A stretch of DNA of 9,989 nucleotides, taken from an uncultured Rhodospirillales bacterium (lineage in GTDB: Bacteria; Pseudomonadota; Alphaproteobacteria; ATCC43930; CGMCC-115725). Location of the stretch: contig CAIUCF010000064.1 of assembly GCA_903897565.1 (NCBI GenBank), positions 1 to 9,989 of the forward strand. Direction: 5' to 3'. Both the position numbers and the translations under genes were made by a program. The notes below the pieces were generated by a model. It saw nothing but the letters and a program-made list of their open reading frames with translations, searched no databases and was not told where the DNA came from. Positions 1 to 5,848 of the stretch are shown here, piece by piece; the stretch's first letter is position 1; every line of letters begins with the position of its first letter.

Positions 1-1
1 A

Positions 2-121
2 TACAGACCACTCACCCGAGACGGCGGACAACAACTCGCCATCAACAAACCCCTCTTCTACCAAGTCGACAACAACAACCCTCAATCCATCACAAGATCA
101 TGGAAATACTTGAATAACTGA
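2..121 (+). CDS. Possible 3' end of an unrecognised gene (partial)
   Basis: Frame 2 is open from the window edge to a TGA at 119-121 and would encode 39 residues ending in WKYLNN. Of the three plus frames it has the most C at third codon positions, which is the main argument for coding. Against it, the stretch is A/C-rich and poor in G, with A often at third positions, unlike every clear gene in the window. I recognise no family in the peptide (it contains GGQQLAINKPLFYQ). It may be the tail of a recently acquired gene or simply non-coding. Confidence is low because the frame is short and has no start in view. Confidence 0.25.
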   Translation, partial: YRPLTRDGGQQLAINKPLFYQVDNNNPQSITRSWKYLNN

Positions 122-217
122 ATACAAACATGACGGATTCGTGAAATATCTTTCATGGCATGATTGCACCGCCCCCGCCGCGCGGAAAATCCGCTATGAC
201 ATGCGTGACAGCGCCCG

Positions 218-262
218 ACGCGTATGCTTAAACCCCGGCTCAAGCTGGGGGGATGCACGCGT
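218..262. repeat. Nested inverted repeats in the leader of the isomerase gene
   Basis: An inner hairpin pairs 233-239 (ccccggc) with 244-250 (gctgggg) around a tcaa loop, with one G-U pair. It is flanked by two copies of the self-complementary hexamer acgcgt at 218-223 and 257-262, which can pair as an outer stem. The structure ends about 50 bases before the ATG at 311. It could be a 5'-UTR element, the terminator of an upstream transcript or a protein-binding site. I could not pick a convincing -35/-10 promoter between 122 and 310. Confidence 0.35.
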
Positions 263-310
263 GTCTCTCGCTCCCGCTCAAGAACTGCGAAACCGCCTCA
301 AGGAACCAAC

Positions 311-1177
311 ATGGCCCGCGTTATTGCTTCCCGCCGACTGATCGCTCCGTTTCTCGCCTCGACCGCTCTCGCTCTCATCGCGACGCTGCCGATCGCCCAG
401 GCTGCGCCTGCTGGCGACCCCGTCGTCGCCCAGATCAACGGCAAGACATTCCATCGCTCCGACCTGACGCCCATCCTGCAGCGCCTGCAGCAGCAGAACC
501 AGCAGCTCCAGGGCATGACGGCCGATGATCCGAACATCTATCCCCAGCTGGTCCAGCAGCTCGTGACCGGCGTTCTCGTCGTCGACGCGGCAGAGAAGGC
601 CAAGCTCGATCGCGATCCCGCCTTCAAGAAGCGGATGAGCGAGCTGCACGCGACGATGCTGCAGAATTACTACGCTGAAACAATTATCACCCATGCCGCC
701 ACCCCGGCGACCGAGAAGGCGCTCTACGACAAGAAGGTCGCCAAGAACGAAGTGCCGCTCGAGGTCCATGCCCGCCATATCCTGGTCGGCACCGAGGCCG
801 AAGCCAAGGCCGTGATCGACCAGCTCGACAAGGGCGGCGACTTCGCCAAACTCGCCCATGACAAGAGCCTCGACACCAACAGCGACGGCGGCGACCTGCA
901 TTGGTTCACGGCGCAGCAGATCCTGCCCGAGCTCTCGCAGGCGGCTTTCAACCTCAAGAAGGGCGAGTACACCAAGACGCCGGTGCACACCAAGTTCGGC
1001 TACCACGTCGTTCAGGTTCTTGATACCCGCCCGGCACCCCTGGAGGATATCCGCAACGACCTCGGCGGCGAGATCGCCCGCGACGCGATCCGCACCAAGG
1101 TCAGCCAGTTGCGGAGCGCCGCCAAAGTGACCCTGTACGGTCTCGACGGCAAGCCGGTCGCCTCGCCCGCGCAGTAA
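311..1177 (+). CDS. Exported parvulin-type peptidylprolyl isomerase
   Basis: This 288-residue protein probably isomerises Xaa-Pro bonds and helps fold exported proteins in the periplasm. Residues 1-31 form a classic signal peptide: Arg at 3, 8 and 9, a hydrophobic core at about 10-28, and an AQA cleavage site before APAGD. No lipobox Cys is visible. Residues about 36-145 are a helical SurA/PrsA-like chaperone region, including a Gln-rich stretch near 54-66. The parvulin domain covers about 151-240, from VHARHILV through the GGDLHWF segment to FGYHVVQVLD. The ATG at 311 is chosen because AAGGA lies just upstream and it starts the signal peptide; the longer frame from 224 adds 29 residues that do not look like protein. 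In Alphaproteobacteria this gene often precedes argJ, as here. Family call is firm; the exact orthologue (PrsA/SurA/PpiC type) is not settled. Confidence 0.9.
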   Translation: MARVIASRRLIAPFLASTALALIATLPIAQAAPAGDPVVAQINGKTFHRSDLTPILQRLQQQNQQLQGMTADDPNIYPQLVQQLVTGVLVVDAAEKAKLDRDPAFKKRMSELHATMLQNYYAETIITHAATPATEKALYDKKVAKNEVPLEVHARHILVGTEAEAKAVIDQLDKGGDFAKLAHDKSLDTNSDGGDLHWFTAQQILPELSQAAFNLKKGEYTKTPVHTKFGYHVVQVLDTRPAPLEDIRNDLGGEIARDAIRTKVSQLRSAAKVTLYGLDGKPVASPAQ

Positions 1178-1185
1178 GACCTCGC

Positions 1186-1224
1186 CGATCGCGATTTCGG
1201 GCCACACGCCCGAGATCGCGATCG
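1186..1224 (+). terminator. Strong hairpin between the isomerase gene and argJ
   Basis: Positions 1186-1202 (cgatcgcgatttcgggc) pair with 1208-1224 (gcccgagatcgcgatcg) around the loop cacac. All 17 positions pair, one of them G-U. It begins 8 bases after the isomerase stop and ends 32 bases before the argJ start. There is no U-run, only tcccgttccc, so a classical intrinsic terminator is not proven. It could instead stabilise the isomerase mRNA 3' end, act as a partial terminator lowering argJ readthrough, or be a protein site. Confidence 0.6.
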
Positions 1225-1256
1225 TCCCGTTCCCTCATCATCGACGAGCACGCCCG

Positions 1257-2501
1257 ATGTCGGCCAGCAGCACTCCAGCGGTCTCCCCCCTCGCCCCCGC
1301 CGCTTTTCCCGCCCTGCCGCCGATCGCCGGCGTCAGGCTGGGCGCGGTCGCCGCGGGGATTCGCTACCGCGGCCGCCAGGACCTGATGGCGGCGGTGCTC
1401 GATCCAGGGACGAGCATCGCCGGCGTCTTCACCCGGTCGAAAGCCCCCGGTGCGCCCATCGTCTGGTGCCGTGAGATCCTGGGCACCGGCACGGCGCGCG
1501 CGATCATCGTCAATTCCGGCAACGCCAACGTCTTCACCGGCAAGGTCGGGCGCGATGCGGTCGCTGATACCGCCGCGCGGGTCGCCGCCGCGCTCGGCTG
1601 CGCGCCGAACGAAGTCTATATCTCCTCGACCGGCGTGATCGGCGAGATTCTGCCCGTTGACCGCGTGCTGAACGCCATTCCGGCGCTGATCGACAGCGTT
1701 TCCACCGAAGGCTGGACCACGGCGGCTAAGGCGATCATGACCACCGACACCTTTCCCAAGGGTGCAACGCGAACAGCCAAGATCGACGGTGTCACGGTGA
1801 CCATCAACGGCTTCGCCAAGGGTTCGGGCATGATCGCGCCCGACATGGCGACGATGCTCGGCTATGTCTTTACCGACGCCGCGCTCCCGGCCGCGGTCCT
1901 GCAGACGTTGCTCAGCGCAGGGACCGAGAAATCCTTCAATTCGATCACGGTCGACAGCGACACCTCGACCAGCGATACCGTGCTGCTGGCCGCCACCGGC
2001 AAGGCCGGTAATGCAGCGATTACCAGCGCGACCGATCCGCGTTTGCGGGATTTCCGGCGCCAGCTCGACAGCCTGTTGCTCGACCTCGCGCAACAGGTCG
2101 TCCGCGACGGCGAGGGCGCGGAGAAATTCGTCGAGATCCGCGTGACCGGCGCCAAATCCGCGCGCGCCGCTCGCAAGATCGGCATGACCATCGGCAATTC
2201 GCCACTGGTGAAGACGGCGCTCGCCGCGAGCGACGCCAATTGGGGCCGCATCGTCGCCGCGGTCGGCCGCGCCGGCGAGGAGGTCGACCGCGATCGCCTG
2301 ACGATCAAGATCGGCGGCACCGTGATCGCGACCGAAGGCGGGCTGGTGCCCGGCTATGACGAGACCCCGGTAGCCGCCCATATGCGCGGCCGTGAGATCC
2401 TGATCGAGGTCGATATCGGACTCGGCCGCGGCAAGTCCGCGGTGTGGACCTGCGACCTGACCCACCGCTACATCGACATCAACGGCAGCTATCGGAGCTA
2501 G
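1257..2501 (+). CDS. argJ: Glutamate N-acetyltransferase / ornithine acetyltransferase ArgJ
   Basis: ArgJ moves the acetyl group from N-acetylornithine to glutamate, yielding ornithine and N-acetylglutamate and making the arginine pathway cyclic. Some members also use acetyl-CoA as donor; the sequence alone does not settle whether this one does. The 414-residue length is usual. It carries the self-cleavage motif KGSGMIAPDMATML: the precursor should split before Thr199, which becomes the N-terminal nucleophile of the beta chain (199-414). The oxyanion-hole pair is Thr125-Gly126 in SSTGVIG. Other family marks are NSGNANVFTG near the N terminus, VDSDTSTSDTV, and the C-terminal YIDINGSYRS. The ATG at 1257 has only a weak ribosome-binding site (acgag), yet the MSASS start fits the family length. 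It is followed by mutT after 5 bases, so the two are probably translationally coupled. The enzyme acts in the cytoplasm. Confidence 0.97.
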   Translation: MSASSTPAVSPLAPAAFPALPPIAGVRLGAVAAGIRYRGRQDLMAAVLDPGTSIAGVFTRSKAPGAPIVWCREILGTGTARAIIVNSGNANVFTGKVGRDAVADTAARVAAALGCAPNEVYISSTGVIGEILPVDRVLNAIPALIDSVSTEGWTTAAKAIMTTDTFPKGATRTAKIDGVTVTINGFAKGSGMIAPDMATMLGYVFTDAALPAAVLQTLLSAGTEKSFNSITVDSDTSTSDTVLLAATGKAGNAAITSATDPRLRDFRRQLDSLLLDLAQQVVRDGEGAEKFVEIRVTGAKSARAARKIGMTIGNSPLVKTALAASDANWGRIVAAVGRAGEEVDRDRLTIKIGGTVIATEGGLVPGYDETPVAAHMRGREILIEVDIGLGRGKSAVWTCDLTHRYIDINGSYRS

Positions 2502-2506
2502 GCGGG

Positions 2507-2905
2507 GTGAAACTCGTCCTCGTCGTCGCCGTCGCCCTGGTCGATACCGATGGCCGCGTGCTGCTGGCACAGCGCCCGCCCGGCCGCTCGATGGCCGGTT
2601 TGTGGGAGTTTCCCGGTGGCAAGGTCGAACCCGACGAATCCCCAGAGCAAGCCCTGATTCGTGAACTCCACGAGGAGCTGGCGATCGACGTCAAGGCGAG
2701 CTGTCTGGCGCCGCTCACCTTCGCCAGCCACGCCTACGACGATTTCCACCTGTTGATGCCGCTCTATGTCTGCCGCCGCTGGAACGGCATCGTCACCGCG
2801 CGCGAGGGCCAGCAGCTCGCCTGGGTGCTGCCCAATCGTCTCGCCGAATATCCGATGCCGGCGGCAGACAAGCCGCTGATTCCGATGCTGCTCGACCTGC
2901 TCTAA
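2507..2905 (+). CDS. mutT: Nudix hydrolase MutT, 8-oxo-dGTP diphosphatase type
   Basis: The 132-residue protein is expected to hydrolyse 8-oxo-dGTP to the monophosphate, keeping oxidised guanine out of DNA. The Nudix box spans residues 38-60 (G38 KVEPD E44 ... R52 E53 L H E56 E57 L A I), giving the metal-binding glutamates; the glycine usually found at position 59 is alanine. LAQRPPG near 20-26 and WEFPGGK at 33-39 are typical MutT features. I chose the GTG at 2507 rather than the ATG at 2444: it places the first beta strand (KLVLVVAVAL) at the N terminus, has GGAG at 2494-2497, and avoids a long overlap with argJ. No thiamine-phosphate synthase domain is fused, unlike some MutT proteins. The stop lies 2 bases from the stop of the opposing MOSC gene. 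Confidence 0.93.
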   Translation: MKLVLVVAVALVDTDGRVLLAQRPPGRSMAGLWEFPGGKVEPDESPEQALIRELHEELAIDVKASCLAPLTFASHAYDDFHLLMPLYVCRRWNGIVTAREGQQLAWVLPNRLAEYPMPAADKPLIPMLLDLL

Positions 2906-2907
2906 GT

Positions 2908-3843
2908 CTACAGATCGAGCACCAGCCGGCCGCCGCGCGGTCGCGCGCTGCACATGAGAACGGTACCGGCGGCACTCGGCTCGACCGGTTCGGTATACTC
3001 GACCTCCCCCGCGAGGACCGTGCAGACGCAGGTCCCGCACGAACCCGAGCGGCAGCCAAACCCCGGATTTAATCCCGCGCGCTCGGCGAGGCCGAGCAGA
3101 TGCCGCGCCTCGTCGTCCCAGCGCACGGTGAGGCCGGATTTCGCGAACACCACCTCCTCACCCGGCGGCGCCGCCGCCGCGGGGGCCGGCGCATTCGGCG
3201 CTGCGCGGTCGATATGCTTCTGCAGGGTCGCGATCCATTTAGCCGAGAGGCCACGGGCGCGCTGAATACGGGTCAACGCATCGAGATCGCGGGTCGCGAA
3301 CTGGCTGACGGCGATGAACTCGGCGACGGTCGGCGAGCCTTCCGCCACCTCGACCACGGATATCGCGTCGCCGGCCGCGACCTCGCCCTCTTCGAGCACC
3401 CGCAGGTAAAACCCGAGTTTGCGGCTCTTATGGAAGCGCGCGCTGAAATCGACGCCCGCCTCCATTCGCGCCACCAGCTTGAAGCAGGGAATCCGCGGCT
3501 CCGAGACCTGCACCGTCGCCGAACCCAGTTTGAGGATGTCGCCGATCCGCGCATTTTCTTCGGTAAGGCCGGAGATCGTCAAATTCTCGCCGAACTGGCC
3601 GAACGGCAGCGCCGGCCGGGCGATCTCCTGTTGCCAGAAAGCATAGTGCTCGATCGGGTAGGCGTAGGCCGCCATATCGACGCCGCCATGAACCCGGCGA
3701 TCCGCCTGTTCGTCACCCTCGACATGATCGGTGAAGAGCCGGACCGGACCAGCGACCGCGGTCTTGAAGATGCCGGTGCGGAAGCTGGTGCCGCGATAGA
3801 GGATTTCCCGGATCGGGCTGGTGTTGACGGAAACGACACGCAC
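2908..3843 (-). CDS. YiiM-type MOSC protein fused to a C-terminal [2Fe-2S] ferredoxin domain
   Basis: This 311-residue protein joins two domains. Residues about 1-165 are a MOSC beta-barrel of the YiiM type, with GDEQADRRVHGG (43-54), FGENL (84-88) and the conserved cysteine Cys120 in EPRIPCFKL, the expected molybdenum-cofactor ligand. Residues about 168-213 match the YiiM 3-alpha helical tail (GLSAKW). An Ala/Pro linker (214-230) leads to a plant-type ferredoxin domain with cysteines at 264, 269, 272 and 298, and an end (CSARPRGGRLVLDL) like phthalate-dioxygenase-reductase ferredoxins. No flavin or NAD domain is present. Known relatives (E. coli YiiM, YcbX) reduce N-hydroxylated compounds with an outside reductase, so the fused cluster probably delivers electrons to Mo; this is inference. 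The start is GTG at 3843 with AAGGAGA at 3857-3851. It lies 25 bases after the methyltransferase gene and is likely co-transcribed with it. Confidence 0.88.
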   Translation of the reverse strand: MRVVSVNTSPIREILYRGTSFRTGIFKTAVAGPVRLFTDHVEGDEQADRRVHGGVDMAAYAYPIEHYAFWQQEIARPALPFGQFGENLTISGLTEENARIGDILKLGSATVQVSEPRIPCFKLVARMEAGVDFSARFHKSRKLGFYLRVLEEGEVAAGDAISVVEVAEGSPTVAEFIAVSQFATRDLDALTRIQRARGLSAKWIATLQKHIDRAAPNAPAPAAAAPPGEEVVFAKSGLTVRWDDEARHLLGLAERAGLNPGFGCRSGSCGTCVCTVLAGEVEYTEPVEPSAAGTVLMCSARPRGGRLVLDL

Positions 3844-3868
3844 GGGCTGGTCTCCTTCGGGCTCGATG

Positions 3869-4738
3869 TCAGGGAGTTTTGAGGGCGTCGATCAGGGAAA
3901 CCTTGCCGCTGCCAGGCTTGAGCGGCTTCTGCTGGCTGTCGTGTGGCGCCCAGCCGGTCAGGGTCAGGAGTTGGAAACTCGCGGGAATCCGGCCGTCGGC
4001 GTCGCCATGGCGCTCGCGATAGATCGCCGCGGCGCGCAGCAAGGTCGCGCGGGCGGTGAAATTGTGGCGACGATCCTTGACGGCGTTGGTCTCTCCCATC
4101 GCCCGCAGGTCGCGGATCAGCGCGAACATGTCGGGATAGGTCACCGTCAGGATGTCGCTGTCGACCACCGGCAGGCCGAGCCCGGCGCGCTGCAGCAACC
4201 CGCCGGCGTCGCGGACATCGGTAAAAGGCGACACTCGCGGACTGGCGCCCGATACCGTCTCGATCTCGGCCTGGAGCAGCGCCGCGCGCAATTCCTTCAA
4301 GGTTTCGCCACCCCACATCGCCGCCAGCAGCAAGCCATCCGGCTTCAGGATATGGCGGATCTGCAACAGGCTGCCCGGCAGATCGTTGACCCAGTGCAGT
4401 GTCAGGGGGGCGATCACCAGATCGATCGAGCCGTGAGCGAAGGGCAGCATCTCCTCGTCGCAGACTACGCCGCCGGCGCGCGCGGCGAAGCCGTAGGCGA
4501 GATCGGCACTGATCACTCGCGCCGGGTGGCCGGCGTCTGCCAGGATGGTCGCGAGCTCGCCGTCGCCGCAGCCGAGCTCGAGCACGGTCGCGAAGCGCCG
4601 CTTGATGTCGTCGAGGCGGTCGACCAGACGCAACCGCGCCTCGTGGGCCAGAAAGCGGCCGGCCGCGGGGAGCGTCGCCGCCCGCTCGCGATGCCGGCGT
4701 GTGGTCGCGCGATCGAAAATGATGATGTCGCTGGTCAT
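3869..4738 (-). CDS. SAM-dependent methyltransferase-fold protein, NDUFAF5-like
   Basis: The 289-residue protein has a class I Rossmann methyltransferase fold: motif I VLELGCGDG at about 52-60, an acidic residue closing strand 2 (ISADLAYG), and the APLTLHWVNDLPG segment at about 110-122, similar to BioC and NDUFAF5. The N-terminal IIIFDRATTRRHRERAA and the C-terminal LTGWAPHDSQQKPLKPGSG are hallmarks of the alphaproteobacterial/mitochondrial NDUFAF5 group. Human NDUFAF5 hydroxylates an arginine of the NDUFS7 Fe-S subunit of complex I; the bacterial protein may act similarly on NuoB or may be a true methyltransferase. I cannot tell from sequence. The ATG at 4738 is preferred over the upstream in-frame ATG at 4807, whose 23 extra residues do not resemble the family. 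The ribosome-binding site is weak. It is the first gene of a probable two-gene operon with the MOSC-ferredoxin gene and diverges from the hydrolase gene. Confidence 0.85.
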   Translation of the reverse strand: MTSDIIIFDRATTRRHRERAATLPAAGRFLAHEARLRLVDRLDDIKRRFATVLELGCGDGELATILADAGHPARVISADLAYGFAARAGGVVCDEEMLPFAHGSIDLVIAPLTLHWVNDLPGSLLQIRHILKPDGLLLAAMWGGETLKELRAALLQAEIETVSGASPRVSPFTDVRDAGGLLQRAGLGLPVVDSDILTVTYPDMFALIRDLRAMGETNAVKDRRHNFTARATLLRAAAIYRERHGDADGRIPASFQLLTLTGWAPHDSQQKPLKPGSGKVSLIDALKTP

Positions 4739-4885
4739 GGCGACAAGTATGGCGGAAACGGCGCCGCTCTGCCAACCCGGCCGAATCCCATGGCTGGCAG
4801 ATCGCATAGGCAGTACACCGCACTAGACGGTTTACCGAATCTGCGCCAACGTCGCAAAAAAATCATCAATCGGGAGGAACAACAC
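4739..4885. promoter_or_regulatory. Divergent intergenic region
   Basis: These 147 bases separate the start codons of two divergent genes, so promoters for both must lie here or overlap the gene starts. I could not choose a convincing -35/-10 pair. A run of seven A residues occurs near 4855-4861. The only clear signal is the strong ribosome-binding site GGGAGG at 4872-4877, 8 bases before the hydrolase ATG. Confidence 0.3.
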
Positions 4886-5779
4886 ATGCGTCGCGATATC
4901 GAATTCAACGCCGATGGCGTCACCCTGCGCGGCTGGTTCTACACGCCGGATACCGGCAAGGGGCCGTTCCCGGTCGTGGTCATGGCCCATGGCTTCACCG
5001 CCACCAAGGAAATGACGCTCGACCGCTACGCCGAGGTCTTCGCCGCCGGCGGCATCGCCGCGCTGGTCTACGACAATCGCTGCCTCGGCGACAGCGACGG
5101 GCTACCGCGCCACGATGTCGATCCGGTCGCCCAACGCCGCGACTATCGCTGCGCCATCACCTATGCCCAGAGTCTGAAAGAGGTCGATCCCAACCGCGTC
5201 GGCATCTGGGGCACCAGCTATACCGGCGGCGCCGTGCTTGCCGTCGCCGCGCTCGACCGCCGCGTCAAGGCGGTGGTGAGCCAGGTCCCCTTCATCGACG
5301 GCCACAAGAACGTGCAGCAGTTCCTGCGTCTGTCCGAGATGGAGGGCTTCGTCCAGATGCTCGACGAGGATCGCGCGCGCCGCATGACGGGCGAGCCCTC
5401 GGCCTATATTCCGGTCACGACCGACGACCCGAGCAAGCCGGCCGCCTTCCCCGGCGCCCGCACTCACGCCTACTTCCACCGCTTCGCCAATCAGGTAAAG
5501 GGCATCAAGTGGGAGAACAAAGTCACCCTGCGCTCGCTCGAATACCTGCTGGAATGCGACGTCACCAGCTTCGTCGAGCGCATCAGCCCGACGCCGCTGC
5601 TGATGATCGTCTCGCATAATGATTCCTCGACCCCGACCGACATCGCCGTCGACGCCTTCCACCGCGCCCGCGAGCCCAAGGAATTGCTGGTCATCCGCGC
5701 CGATCACTACGCGTCCTATCTGGAAGACTTCGACACTACCAGCGCCGCGGCGCGGGATTTCTTCGCGAAGAACCTCTGA
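4886..5779 (+). CDS. Alpha/beta hydrolase, YcjY/dienelactone-hydrolase-like
   Basis: The 297-residue cytoplasmic protein (no signal peptide) has an alpha/beta-hydrolase fold. The oxyanion-hole region is VVVMAHGFTATKEM (30-43). The nucleophile elbow is GIWGTSYTGG with Ser111; the acid is probably Asp246 (SHNDSSTPTD) and the base His274 (RADHYASYLED). A strand and turn with VYDNRCLGDSDG (61-72) is typical of the group containing E. coli YcjY and fungal toxin-pathway hydrolases. The elbow reads G-x-S-x-x-G rather than the textbook G-x-S-x-G. An insertion at about 145-225, between the nucleophile and the acid, probably forms a lid that sets specificity. The substrate cannot be inferred. The start is firm, with GGGAGG 8 bases upstream. 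The reading frame extends far upstream, antisense to the methyltransferase gene, but that part is not protein-like. The gene appears to be transcribed alone. Confidence 0.88.
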   Translation: MRRDIEFNADGVTLRGWFYTPDTGKGPFPVVVMAHGFTATKEMTLDRYAEVFAAGGIAALVYDNRCLGDSDGLPRHDVDPVAQRRDYRCAITYAQSLKEVDPNRVGIWGTSYTGGAVLAVAALDRRVKAVVSQVPFIDGHKNVQQFLRLSEMEGFVQMLDEDRARRMTGEPSAYIPVTTDDPSKPAAFPGARTHAYFHRFANQVKGIKWENKVTLRSLEYLLECDVTSFVERISPTPLLMIVSHNDSSTPTDIAVDAFHRAREPKELLVIRADHYASYLEDFDTTSAAARDFFAKNL

Positions 5780-5785
5780 GTACGA

Positions 5786-5821
5786 CAGCAGCCGGTGCGA
5801 TCTCCACCGCCCCGGCTGCTG
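5786..5821. terminator. Hairpin between convergent genes, probable bidirectional terminator
   Basis: Positions 5786-5795 (cagcagccgg) pair perfectly with 5812-5821 (ccggctgctg) around a 16-base loop; an alternative inner pairing of ggtg with cacc is possible. It sits between the hydrolase stop (5779) and the chemoreceptor stop (5849), where a shared terminator is expected. There is no T-run on either side, so the termination role rests on position and stem strength. Confidence 0.5.
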
Positions 5822-5848
5822 CCGATATCGTCTTGAGCGCGGGTACGA

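Noticed and set aside
278..1207. 309-codon minus-strand frame opposite the isomerase gene
   Set aside because: Same cause: high GC gives long antisense frames. No recognisable domain and no ribosome-binding site.
2444..2506. ATG at 2444 as the mutT start
   Set aside because: It would overlap argJ by 58 bases and add a Pro/His/Arg-rich stretch; the GTG at 2507 fits the family N terminus and has GGAG at the right distance.
1101..2570. 489-codon open frame on the minus strand opposite argJ
   Set aside because: It is a shadow of GC-rich argJ: the translation is low-complexity Arg/Gly/Asp-rich, has no family motif, and argJ on the plus strand has every conserved motif.
3100..3882. 260-codon plus-strand frame opposite the MOSC-ferredoxin gene
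   Set aside because: Arg/Asp-rich shadow translation; the minus-strand gene has all expected Mo and Fe-S ligands.
3821..4885. Upstream extension of the hydrolase frame, adding about 355 residues
   Set aside because: It is antisense to the methyltransferase gene, which has clear motifs, and the extension is not protein-like. GGGAGG before 4886 fixes the real start.
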